A DNA stretch of 64,000 bases from Azophilus sp965220835 (GTDB taxonomy: Bacteria > Pseudomonadota > Gammaproteobacteria > Pseudomonadales > Azotimanducaceae), in NCBI GenBank assembly GCA_965220835.1, contig OZ244842.1, positions 992,001-1,056,000 of the forward strand, written 5' to 3'. Position 1 is the first letter of the stretch. Every line of letters starts with the position of its first letter. A program made the position numbers and the translations under genes. Positions 43,415 to 51,467 of this stretch are shown here, piece after piece. The notes beneath the pieces are model-generated. The model saw only the letters and a program-made list of their open reading frames with translations. It was not told the origin of the DNA and did no database searches.

Positions 43415-44476
43415 TCAAGTGCTGCGAATGAGGTCAACAATGGCTTTGGTCACCTGATCCGGGCAATTCTCCTGCACGAAGTGCCCGCCGCCTTGAATGG
43501 TGGTGTGGGGCAATCCCTTCGCCCCCGGCACCCGTTCCTTGAACGGCGCCTCGCCGCCCCGCGTGACCGGATCATTGTCCGCAAAGGCGCACAGAAACGG
43601 CTTGTCGAAAGCAGAGAAGAACGCCCAAGCCTTACGCTGGGCCTCCAACGAAGGGTCCGTTGGCAGCGTGGGCACTTGGCTGGGCATGGCCCGCGGCCCC
43701 ATCTTGTAGCTGGGATCCGGAAAAGGCGCGTCGTAGGCCCTTGCCAATTCGGAGGGGAAGGGCGACCCCAGCCCCAAGTTGTGCAGCAGAAACCGCGCTG
43801 CCCGCGAGAGATTGGACCGCCTTTCCATCATCATTGACATCATGAAGCCGATGGGCATGTCCTGGGTCTCCCAACAGAACTTTTGCCAGTAGGCGAATTG
43901 GGTGGCCGGATTGCCGGGCATCTGGCTCAATGCCCTCTGCATCTGAACCAAGGTCGGCGTGGGCGCTTCCGCGCGAAACTGCTCCACGGCCTTGACCACG
44001 TCTTCGGCAAGGTCCGGGTTGTAGGGCAGGCCGGTGTTGGAGATCACCACGCGGTCGAACCGGCCCGCGTGGTCCACCACCAGGCGCAGCCCGATGAGCC
44101 CGCCCCAGTCTTGGCCGAAGAAGGTGATGCCGGAAAGGTCGTTCTGCTCAAGCCAGAGGCCCATCCAGTCAACCTGCCGCTGGTAGCTGTAGTCTTCCCG
44201 TGCGGCGGGCTTGTCGGACTTTCCGTACCCGGGCAGGTCCGGTGCGATCACCCGCATGCCCTCGCGGACCAGCAAGGGGATCATCTTTCGGTAGAGGTAG
44301 CTCCAGACCGGCTGGCCATGCATGCACAGCACCAGCGGGCCCTCCTTGGGGCCTTCGTCCAGATGATGAATGCGCAAATCGCTGCCGTCGTCGGTGCGAA
44401 CCGTCGTGTAATTGGGCTCGAAGGGGTAATCCGCCAGATTCGCGAAACGTGACTCGGGGGTTCTCAGAACTTTCAT
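43415..44476 (-). CDS. Haloalkane-dehalogenase-like alpha/beta hydrolase
   Basis: The 353-residue protein matches haloalkane dehalogenases of subfamily I. The nucleophile is Asp123, followed by the halide-binding Trp124 (FFGQDWGGLIGLR), with DLPGYGKSDKP and the cap-domain region. The oxyanion segment is HGQPVWSYLYRKMIP, where subfamily I has Glu and subfamily II Asn; here the residue is Gln55. The His is in QGGGHFVQE. It could remove halide from short alkanes, but related proteins also act as epoxide hydrolases, and the Gln substitution leaves room for a different reaction. It is transcribed alone. Confidence 0.75.
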   Translation of the reverse strand: MKVLRTPESRFANLADYPFEPNYTTVRTDDGSDLRIHHLDEGPKEGPLVLCMHGQPVWSYLYRKMIPLLVREGMRVIAPDLPGYGKSDKPAAREDYSYQRQVDWMGLWLEQNDLSGITFFGQDWGGLIGLRLVVDHAGRFDRVVISNTGLPYNPDLAEDVVKAVEQFRAEAPTPTLVQMQRALSQMPGNPATQFAYWQKFCWETQDMPIGFMMSMMMERRSNLSRAARFLLHNLGLGSPFPSELARAYDAPFPDPSYKMGPRAMPSQVPTLPTDPSLEAQRKAWAFFSAFDKPFLCAFADNDPVTRGGEAPFKERVPGAKGLPHTTIQGGGHFVQENCPDQVTKAIVDLIRST

Positions 44477-44608
44477 GTCGGCTCATCTCCGGGGGCGGTG
44501 CTCGCTGCCAAGCATTGTAGCGAGCACCGCAACATGGATCGATGTAAGTGGAGCGATGTAAGTTGACATCTTCTAGGATGACCAGTCGAGATTCTTCTAG
44601 TTAGACTT

Positions 44609-44878
44609 GTGGTTGACGCCAATGTGGTCGCGGCCTTCCCCAGCGCCTCGGGCGCCAGTCACGAGTTGTTGCGTCAAGCGGCGTCCGGTACGGTTAAGTT
44701 GCTGTGCTCGACAGCTCTATTTCTCGAATGCGAGGCAGTGCTGAGGAGACCGGAAGTGCGAGTGGCCACGGGGCATCTGCTGGAAGATGGGGAGTCCATT
44801 ATGAACGCGATCGCTGAGTTTGCTGAGCCGGCGGAGCCACGGCTTCGTTCAGCAGGGAGTGCAGGTGATGACGTCTAA
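44609..44878 (+). pseudogene. Truncated PIN-domain (toxin-like) gene
   Basis: The first 65 residues match the start of a PilT/VapC-like PIN nuclease: VDANVV with the first catalytic Asp, SGASHELLRQAASG, then FLECEAVLRRPEV with the second acidic residue. PIN proteins are about 130-140 residues, with further Asp residues near the C-terminus. Here the similarity fades after AEFAEPAEP and the frame stops at 89 residues, so the nuclease should be inactive. No antitoxin gene is visible upstream, only a directly repeated GCGATGTAAGT-like word at about 44542-44568. The VOC gene overlaps its end. Confidence 0.6.
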
Positions 44879-45263
44879 AGCCCATGTGCGGCACGGTTTT
44901 GGCACGGTGAGGCCTTATTTGTACGGTGCCTACGAACTGCCCTCATTCCTGGTGAAGGTGTTCGGTGCGCGTGAAGTGGAGCGGCATGAGTCCGAGGACC
45001 GGCGGGCCGCTCATGTTGAATTGGCGATCGGCGATAGTGCCGTGGTGGTGGAGGCGGGAGAGCTTCCACCGGGTCACCATCCAACGCTGGCCTCCGTCTA
45101 TGTTTACGTTGAGGATGTCGATGCCGTGTATCAACGCGCCTTGGAGGCGGGGGCCGAAGCAATAGCCGCGCCTGAGGACAAGCCTTACGGGGAGCGTGGG
45201 TGCGGATTCTCTGCGTACGGAAACACTTGGTGGGTGGCCACTCATCTGGGCGCAGGGCACTAA
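44868..45263 (+). CDS. VOC-superfamily (glyoxalase/bleomycin-resistance-like) protein
   Basis: The 131-residue protein shows the PhnB-like VOC pattern: RPYLYGAYELPSFLVKVFGAREVER, then HVELAIGDSAVVVEAGE, ASVYVYVEDVDAVYQRALEAGAEAI and GERGCGFSAYGNTWWVATH. It would form the paired beta-alpha-beta-beta-beta metal-binding fold. The reaction is not predictable from the family. The ATG at 44868 lies within the last codons of the truncated PIN frame and is preceded by GCAGGTG. The next 258 bp hold no gene, only a possible remnant noted under findings. Confidence 0.75.
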   Translation: MTSKAHVRHGFGTVRPYLYGAYELPSFLVKVFGAREVERHESEDRRAAHVELAIGDSAVVVEAGELPPGHHPTLASVYVYVEDVDAVYQRALEAGAEAIAAPEDKPYGERGCGFSAYGNTWWVATHLGAGH

Positions 45264-45522
45264 GCCGACCGCGCTTCCCGCCGCTCCAAAGCCGCCAGCA
45301 GCCGCGAGTGCCGTCCCTCTGGCGACTTCTTGGTTGAGCATGGGGCGATTGAGTGAATGGAAGCGCATCATGCTGCATGGTCTCACCACTCGGTTGATCG
45401 CACAGGCGATTGCTGTCCACTGAGAATCGGCTTGTCCAAGTCTGCGCAGGTTCGCCATTTGAGACTTGAGCCTAGTCTAGGCTAGAGTCCCCCGCATTGC
45501 ATTGACGAGCAAAGGTGCCGAC

Positions 45523-46455
45523 ATGAGGTTGATTCATGCTTTGCGATTTTGCGTTGGGTGGTTGGTCGTCACGGCTGCCGCATCCGTGGCGGCCGGCGAG
45601 GCGTCGAGCTGGGCGGTTCGAGTGGCCAACCAGTACCAGGTCACGCCGAATGTGACCTATCTGACCGCGGATGGCTTTGAATCCAAGCTCGACGTGATCG
45701 CGCCGCGGGACCCGCCCAAGCCGGTCCCGACACTGCTGTACATTCACGGTGGCGGTTGGATCGGCGGCAGCAAGGAGCGGGCGATGTTGCGGGTGCTGCC
45801 GTATTTGGAAATGGGATTGGCGGTGGTCAACGTTGCATACCGCCTCGGGCCGGTGGCGCTGGCGCCGGCGGCCGTGGAAGACGGGCGCTGCGCACTGCGT
45901 TGGGTGTTGGTCAATGCAGACAGCTACGGCTTCGACCCGGATCGGATCATCGTCAGCGGGCATTCGGCCGGTGGCCACCTGGCGCTCACTACTGGCATGC
46001 TGCCGGCCAGCGCCGGCTTGGATCGGCGTTGCCCGGCCCGCAGCCCAACCGGTGGAATGGCGGATGCCCATGAGCCGGAGATGCGCGTCGCCGCAATCGT
46101 CAATTGGTACGGAATCACCGACGTTGCCGATTTGGTGTCCGGCCCCAACGCCAAGACCTATGCCGTCGCTTGGCTGGCGGGTCTCCCGGATTGGCAGAGG
46201 GTGGCGGAGCGGGTTTCCCCCTTGAGCCACGTGCGCGCTGGGCAGCCGCCAGTTCTGACCATTCACGGTGATGCCGACAATATCGTCCCGTTCGATCACG
46301 GGCTGCGCCTTCACCAAGCTCTGGATCGGGCCGAGGTGCCCGCCAAGCTGCACGTGATTGAAGGCGGCGGGCATGGTGGATTCACCGACGCGGAGTCCCT
46401 GGCCGCCTACCAAGCCATTCGCGAGTTTCTGATTCGGCATGGGGTGATTGAATGA
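45523..46455 (+). CDS. Exported alpha/beta hydrolase (HGGGW-type carboxylesterase)
   Basis: The protein of about 310 residues has a signal peptide (MRLIHALRFCVGWLVVTAAASVAAGEA). It shows the hormone-sensitive-lipase-type oxyanion motif HGGGWIGG, the nucleophile GHSAGG (Ser148), Asp in HGDADNIVPFD and His in EGGGHGGF. It should be a periplasmic or secreted esterase of short acyl esters. AAAGGTG precedes the ATG. Its final residues (REFLIRHGVIE) resemble a short frame ending at 45352, suggesting a lost paralogue upstream. Confidence 0.8.
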   Translation: MRLIHALRFCVGWLVVTAAASVAAGEASSWAVRVANQYQVTPNVTYLTADGFESKLDVIAPRDPPKPVPTLLYIHGGGWIGGSKERAMLRVLPYLEMGLAVVNVAYRLGPVALAPAAVEDGRCALRWVLVNADSYGFDPDRIIVSGHSAGGHLALTTGMLPASAGLDRRCPARSPTGGMADAHEPEMRVAAIVNWYGITDVADLVSGPNAKTYAVAWLAGLPDWQRVAERVSPLSHVRAGQPPVLTIHGDADNIVPFDHGLRLHQALDRAEVPAKLHVIEGGGHGGFTDAESLAAYQAIREFLIRHGVIE

Positions 46456-46625
46456 ATGGAGGGCGTTAGCATATGTGCGACCGATAGAGGATCTTGCGGC
46501 CGCCTCGCGCACTTCCGCCAAGTCGTTACGGAGAGATCACAACTGAACCCGAGCAGTTTTAGTGAGTTGTGCGAGGGAAATGAGGTTCGTGCAATATCGG
46601 GAGGGCTTTCTACCGGGGTGTGCGG

Positions 46626-46856
46626 ATGGTGGAGACGATCTACATGGACTATGCCGCGACGACCCCGGTTGATCCGGCTGTCGTGGAGGCGATGCTTGGG
46701 TACATGGGTCCGGAAGGAGTTTTCGCTAACCCGGCTTCCAACACGCACTTGCAAACGATCAGTAGGGCACATTGGCAACCTCTAGGGGCCTCACCGGCCT
46801 CGTCCGAAGGCGCATTAGGAAGCTTGCCTGCTGAAGGCGTTTGGCGGAAGAGGTAG
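46626..46856 (+). pseudogene. Cysteine desulfurase (IscS/NifS-like) N-terminal fragment
   Basis: Residues 1-43 (VETIYMDYAATTPVDPAVVEAMLGYM, then FANPASNTH) are the unmistakable start of a class-V PLP cysteine desulfurase. After NPASNTH the match stops, and the remaining residues are unrelated, running into the end of tRNA-Sec. The PLP Lys and active Cys are absent, so it cannot work. The breakpoint lies within about 90 bp of the tRNA-Sec 3' end, as expected if a deletion or integration used the tRNA as boundary. Confidence 0.75.
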
Positions 46857-46934
46857 GAGTCGAACCCACCAGGCGCGATGTCGCGCCTCAACGGCTTTGA
46901 AGGCCGCGCGCCCCACCGGAGACGATGCTCTTCC
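46842..46934 (-). tRNA. selC: tRNA-Sec (anticodon TCA)
   Basis: The reverse strand gives a 93-nt tRNA starting GGAAGAGC. It has a 6-bp D stem CGTCTC/GGGGCG with loop CGGT, anticodon loop CTTCAAA (TCA), a long variable arm AGGCGCG-ACAT-CGCGCCT, T loop TTCGACT and an encoded GCCA 3' end. It inserts selenocysteine at UGA with SelB. The 3' strand after the T loop has 12 nt before the discriminator, against 13 in the E. coli 8+5 arrangement, so the acceptor appears to be 7 bp with C8 unpaired. selB follows 73 bp downstream, with selA after it. Confidence 0.95.
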
Positions 46935-47007
46935 TGGATGCCAGTGGCGACAGTGCCACCCCCAAACCCTACCGTAACCGGAGTGTCCTGACCACCAATC
47001 GAAGTTG

Positions 47008-48984
47008 CTACTTCAGTTCCCCCACCACCGTTCGCGCATCGCCGTGACGGCGCGTGTAACCGCGGCGGTCGAAGTACTCCAGCAGTTCGATGGCGATGTT
47101 GCGGCCGATGCCGGTATGGTCGCGGAAGCGGCGCACTGTAAGCGGCTCTTGGTCGGCGAGGGCGGCCACTTGCGCTGCGATGGCGGTTAGCCGTTCGGGC
47201 AAGTAGAAGCGCTTGGGCGAAATCTGCACCAGCAGGCCCCGCTGGGCGAGGCTTTTCAGGCCGGTTTCGAGCGGCCCCAATGGGGTTTGCATGGCTTTGG
47301 CCAAGTCGCCGAGGCTGGGGGCTTGGTCTTGGTCCAAGCGGGGCCTCACGCGATTGAGCAGCGCCTTTTGCTGCGGCGGCAGTTCCGCGACGTGGGTGGG
47401 AAGATGGTAGGTGCCGGCGGTGAGCTGCAGGCGTTTTTCGGAAAGCAGTTCGTTGAGCACGGGGATCTGGAAGCGTTCCGGGATCGTGCTCGGCAGCCGG
47501 TTGGGCGCGAATCCCGGCGCTGCTGGATGGTCGCGTTGATGCTGGGCGGCAAAGTCAAGGGCGATGCGGTGCCAGCCCGACCAAAGCGCCTGCTGCATGG
47601 CCTCCCCATCGTGTGTTTTGAGTTCGAAACCGCCCAAGGCTTCCTCGAGTTCCCCGTCCGTAAGGCCTATCGTGTTCTGCAAGCGCCCTAAGGCCAGTGG
47701 ACCTAGCGCGAGCAGGCTGGCGACGATGCCGCGCTGGTCTTCCGCTTTGAACGCGTCAATCCGCGCCAGGCGGGCAGGGTTGCGCCGCCGCGCAGAGGGC
47801 GCCAAGTCGGCGAGCACGCGCCCGCCGCCCAACGTGCGGTCCAAGCCGTGGTCGCGTAGCACCAGATGGTCGTCATGGCGGGCGCTTAGGGGTTCGTCGG
47901 TTACGACCTCCACTGTGCGTCGCTCTCCGGGCAGCGCCTTGCCGGCGTCCAGCAGCGCCAAGCGGCCGGTGCTGTGGGCGGTGGCGTGATAGACGTGCAC
48001 CGGCAGCCAGTGCTTCACGGGGCGCGGGAAGTCGTCAAGGATGCGCAGGTCCACAGCGAAGTTGCGGCAGTTGGGCATCGGCGCCGCCGTGAGCCAGCAA
48101 CCGCGCTGGACGTCGCCTTGGCCCACGCCTGCCAGATTGACGGCCGCTCGGTCGCCCAAGGCGGCGCGGTCGGCGGTGGCCTCCTGAACCCTTAAGCCGC
48201 GCACGCGGGCGGCTTGGTTGGCGGGAAAGACAAAGACCTCGTCGCCTTGGACAACCGTTCCGGCGTGAACAGTGCCGGTGGCCACCAAGCCGGCACCTTG
48301 GATGTTGAAGGCGCGGTCCACTGCCAGGCGAAACTGGCCTTGGGGTCGCGCCGATGGCGTGGCATCCGCTGCCGTCCAAAGCGCCTGCTTCAACTCGGCA
48401 ATGCCGGCGCCGGTGCTGGCGGAGGTGCGCAGGATGGGCGCCGTTTCGAGGAAAGTGCCCTTTAGGAAGGCGCGCACCTCAGTCTCGGCCTGTTCAATGC
48501 GTTCGGCGGATGCCCGGTCGCACTTGGTCAACGCCACGAGGCCTCGGCCCACGCCGGTGAGCGTGAGGATTTGCAAGTGCTCCCGGGTTTGCGGCATGGG
48601 GCCGTCATCGGCGCTCACCACCAGCAGGGCGAACTGCATGGCCGCCACCCCGGCCACCATGTTGTGGATGAATCGATGGTGGCCAGGGACGTCGATGAAG
48701 CCGAGGACGTCGCCGTTTCGGCGCTGGAAAGAGTCGTTTCGGCGCGGGAAGGAGTCGTTTCGGCGCTGGTGAGGGTCATTCCGGCGCTGGAGAGCGTCAC
48801 TTCGCAGTTGAAGCGGGTCGCTTTGATGCGAAGAAGAGCCACTTCGGCGCTGGTAGGCAAAACCGAGGTCGATGGTCAGGCCGCGGCGGCGCTCATCTGC
48901 CAACACGTCGGTGTCCACTCCGGTGAGCGCCTTCACCAAGCTGGTCTTGCCGTGGTCCACATGGCCGGCCAAGGTGACGATCAT
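47008..48984 (-). CDS. selB: Selenocysteine-specific elongation factor SelB
   Basis: The 658-residue GTPase delivers Sec-tRNA to ribosomes stalled at a UGA with a SECIS hairpin. It has the G1 motif GHVDHGKTS (7-15), G3 DVPGH (98-102), G4 TKCD and the EF-Tu-like domains 2-3. C-terminal winged helices that bind SECIS RNA follow, ending GIGRNIAIELLEYFDRRGYTRRHGDARTVV. Unusually, about 45 residues of Arg- and Asn/Asp-rich seven-residue repeats lie between residues 45 and 91, just after switch I, where E. coli SelB has a few residues. Its ATG overlaps the selA stop by 4 bp. Confidence 0.93.
   Translation of the reverse strand: MIVTLAGHVDHGKTSLVKALTGVDTDVLADERRRGLTIDLGFAYQRRSGSSSHQSDPLQLRSDALQRRNDPHQRRNDSFPRRNDSFQRRNGDVLGFIDVPGHHRFIHNMVAGVAAMQFALLVVSADDGPMPQTREHLQILTLTGVGRGLVALTKCDRASAERIEQAETEVRAFLKGTFLETAPILRTSASTGAGIAELKQALWTAADATPSARPQGQFRLAVDRAFNIQGAGLVATGTVHAGTVVQGDEVFVFPANQAARVRGLRVQEATADRAALGDRAAVNLAGVGQGDVQRGCWLTAAPMPNCRNFAVDLRILDDFPRPVKHWLPVHVYHATAHSTGRLALLDAGKALPGERRTVEVVTDEPLSARHDDHLVLRDHGLDRTLGGGRVLADLAPSARRRNPARLARIDAFKAEDQRGIVASLLALGPLALGRLQNTIGLTDGELEEALGGFELKTHDGEAMQQALWSGWHRIALDFAAQHQRDHPAAPGFAPNRLPSTIPERFQIPVLNELLSEKRLQLTAGTYHLPTHVAELPPQQKALLNRVRPRLDQDQAPSLGDLAKAMQTPLGPLETGLKSLAQRGLLVQISPKRFYLPERLTAIAAQVAALADQEPLTVRRFRDHTGIGRNIAIELLEYFDRRGYTRRHGDARTVVGELK
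48712..48852 (-). repeat. 21-bp coding repeat inside selB
   Basis: About five to six imperfect 21-bp units (consensus near CGCCGAAACGACTCTTTCCAG) encode SDPLQLR, SDALQRR, NDPHQRR, NDSFPRR and NDSFQRR. The last two are nearly identical in DNA, which points to recent tandem growth. Confidence 0.85.
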
Positions 48985-50339
48985 TCGAGATCAAACTCCG
49001 CCAAGCCGGCAAGCGCCCCATCGAAATCCGCCACGGAGCGCACGTCCAGCCACAGGGCATCTTGCCGCAAACGCCCGATGACCTGGTTGCTGCGCCGCAA
49101 GCGTTGTTCAAGGTGGCGCACTTTGGCAGCGTCTGCGTGACGGACGACCAGCGCGCGGCTGTCGATGCGCGTGTCGGGCAGCGCGCCGCTGCCGATTTGG
49201 CCCTCGCTCGGTTGGCATCGGAGTTCGTAGCCGGGCAGCTTTTCGGCAAGCATGGTGCGCAGGCGTTCAACGCGCTTCGCCAAGGCTTCCGGAGGATGGG
49301 TGAGCATCTGCAAAACCGGCAGGGCATTGGGCAAGCGTTCCGGGTCTTCGTGCAGCTTGAGCACCTCGTTGAGCAGAGCCAGCGTGATCTTGTCTGCGCG
49401 CAAGGCCCGTTTGAGGGGGTTGGCGTTGAGTTGCGCGACCAGGTCCGCACGGCCAACGATCAGGCCCGCCTGAACGCCGCCCATGAGCTTGTCGCCGCTG
49501 AACGTCACCAAGTCGGCGCCTTGTTCAAGCACTTTGCGAGGCATCGGCTCGTAGGTTTGCCCGAATCGGGTCAGGTCCACTAGCGCACCGCTGCCCAAGT
49601 CCACGCAGAAGGGCAGGCCCTCGGCGCGCGCCAGTTCAGCCAGTTGCGCAGTGTCCACTTCGCTGGTGAACCCGGAAATGGCGTAGTTGCTCGGATGCAC
49701 TTTGAGGAACAGCGCCGCCTCCGTAGCGGTGGCGGCGTAATCGCGCAGGTGGGTGCGGTTGGTGGTGCCCACCTCCAGCAAGCGGCAGCCGGAGCGCGCC
49801 ATCAGTTCGGGCAGGCGAAAGCTGCCGCCAATCTCGATCAGCTCGCCACGGGAGACGGTCACGGGACGGTTCAGCGCCAACGTATTCAGCACCAGCAGCA
49901 AGGCAGCGGCGTTGTTGTTGACCACAGTGGCCGCCTCGGCGCCGGTCAGCGCGGTGAGTCGCTCCACGACGATGCTCTCGCGCTGGCCGCGCTGGCCGGA
50001 TTGCAAGTCGTACTCCAGATTCATGGACCCGGTGACCAAGGGCTCGACTGCATCCCACGCCGCTTTGTCCAAGGGTGAGCGGCCGAGGTTGGTGTGGATG
50101 ATGGTGCCCGTGAAGTTGTGCACGACTTTGTAGCCGCGCCCGCCCAGCGCAGCATCGATGCGCTTGGCGTATTCCATCGGCGTTCCCGCCCAGGCGGGCA
50201 CCGCTTCGCCTTGCCGGGCAGCTGCCTGCAGGGCCCGCAACCGTTCCTTGACGGCGATGGTGCCGTGCTGCAAGGCCAGCGCCTGAAGCTCGGGCGCCTC
50301 AAGCAGTTTGCTGATTGCGGGTAACTGACGGGGTTGCAT
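48981..50339 (-). CDS. selA: L-seryl-tRNA(Sec) selenium transferase
   Basis: The 452-residue PLP enzyme converts Ser-tRNA(Sec) to Sec-tRNA(Sec) using selenophosphate. It shows NFTGTIIHTNLGRSPL, the central VVNNNAAALLLVL, and the PLP-binding Lys284 in TFSGDKLMGGVQAG. Its length matches bacterial decameric SelA. It is the first gene of selA-selB, coupled to selB by an ATGA overlap. The 150 bp upstream, to the divergent nadK, should hold the promoter. selD, for selenophosphate synthesis, is not in the window. Confidence 0.95.
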   Translation of the reverse strand: MQPRQLPAISKLLEAPELQALALQHGTIAVKERLRALQAAARQGEAVPAWAGTPMEYAKRIDAALGGRGYKVVHNFTGTIIHTNLGRSPLDKAAWDAVEPLVTGSMNLEYDLQSGQRGQRESIVVERLTALTGAEAATVVNNNAAALLLVLNTLALNRPVTVSRGELIEIGGSFRLPELMARSGCRLLEVGTTNRTHLRDYAATATEAALFLKVHPSNYAISGFTSEVDTAQLAELARAEGLPFCVDLGSGALVDLTRFGQTYEPMPRKVLEQGADLVTFSGDKLMGGVQAGLIVGRADLVAQLNANPLKRALRADKITLALLNEVLKLHEDPERLPNALPVLQMLTHPPEALAKRVERLRTMLAEKLPGYELRCQPSEGQIGSGALPDTRIDSRALVVRHADAAKVRHLEQRLRRSNQVIGRLRQDALWLDVRSVADFDGALAGLAEFDLE

Positions 50340-50489
50340 CCGGGGGGCCTAGCGGCGTTGCATTACGCCGCAGTTTACCGCGGATGGCGGCCATTTCAGG
50401 GCGGGTCTGCGTTGGCTTCGCGTGAATCAAACGCGGAAACGAGCCGCTTCCGCTTGGCGAGGGCCAAGCCGGTCGTGTAGGGTGCGGGC

Positions 50490-51467
50490 ATGGGCGGCAG
50501 TGGCAAAACGCAGTTCAACACCGTTGGCCTAATTGGGCGGCGGGACAGCGCCCACGTGGCCGACACACTTAAGGCGGTGGTCAAGTGCTTGGTTGAGCGA
50601 GGCGTGCGCCTTTTGGTGGAGGACCAAACCGCCGCGCTTTTGGCCCGGCTGTCGCACCAACGTCCCGCTGCAGACGCCGATGCGCTCGGCACCGAAGCTG
50701 GTGAGACTCTCAAGCATGAGGGCGAAAGCTACGGCATCTGTTCGCGGCAGGCGCTTGGCGAGCGCTGTGGCCTGATCGTCGTGGTGGGCGGGGATGGCAG
50801 CCTGCTCGGCGTGGGTCGAGACTTGGCCCATGCCGGAGTGCCGGTGGTTGGCATCAATCGCGGCGGCTTGGGGTTTTTAGCCGACATCGCGCCCAAGCGC
50901 ATCGATGAGCAACTCGGCGCGGTGTTGGCTGGCGAGTACCGGGTGGAGGACCATTTTCTTCTGGAAGCCAAGGTGCTGCGCCAATCGCGCGAGATCAGCC
51001 GTTCACCGGCGCTCAACGACGTGGTGGTCAATCCCGGCAGCTTGGCCCGCATGATGGAGTTCTCCCTGGCGGTCAACGACGAGTTCGTTTACGACCAGCG
51101 CTCGGACGGCTTGATCGTGGCGTCTCCCACCGGGTCCACCGCTTATGCGCTCTCCGCGGGCGGGCCCATCATGCACCCCGCATTGGATGCCATCGTCATC
51201 GTGCCCATGTATCCCCACACGCTCACCTCCCGACCCTTGGTGGTGCGGGGCGATTCAAGCATCACGGTGACCTTGGGTGCCGTGGAACGGGCGCAGGTCA
51301 GTTGCGACTCCCAAGTCACCTTCGATTTGGAGAGCGGCGATCAAATCGCCATCGAGAAGTACGCAGCGCCGCTGCGCTTGGTTTATGCCTACGGGCACAG
51401 CTTCTATGAATCCTGCCGCAGCAAGCTCGATTGGGCGACGCGGTTGGGCGGGCAGCGCCGTTCCTAG
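50490..51467 (+). CDS. nadK: NAD kinase
   Basis: The 325-residue enzyme phosphorylates NAD+ to NADP+. The diagnostic GGDG motif is at residues 100-103 (VVVGGDGSLLGVGR). It is followed by GINRGGLGFLADI and the conserved ALNDVVV and SDGLIVASPTGSTAYALSAGGPI, which bind ADP and NAD. It is somewhat longer than the E. coli enzyme (292 residues), with extra sequence before the GGDG. Its stop shares the palindrome CTAG with the stop of the convergent MobA-like gene, so the two coding regions overlap by 4 bp. Confidence 0.93.
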   Translation: MGGSGKTQFNTVGLIGRRDSAHVADTLKAVVKCLVERGVRLLVEDQTAALLARLSHQRPAADADALGTEAGETLKHEGESYGICSRQALGERCGLIVVVGGDGSLLGVGRDLAHAGVPVVGINRGGLGFLADIAPKRIDEQLGAVLAGEYRVEDHFLLEAKVLRQSREISRSPALNDVVVNPGSLARMMEFSLAVNDEFVYDQRSDGLIVASPTGSTAYALSAGGPIMHPALDAIVIVPMYPHTLTSRPLVVRGDSSITVTLGAVERAQVSCDSQVTFDLESGDQIAIEKYAAPLRLVYAYGHSFYESCRSKLDWATRLGGQRRS

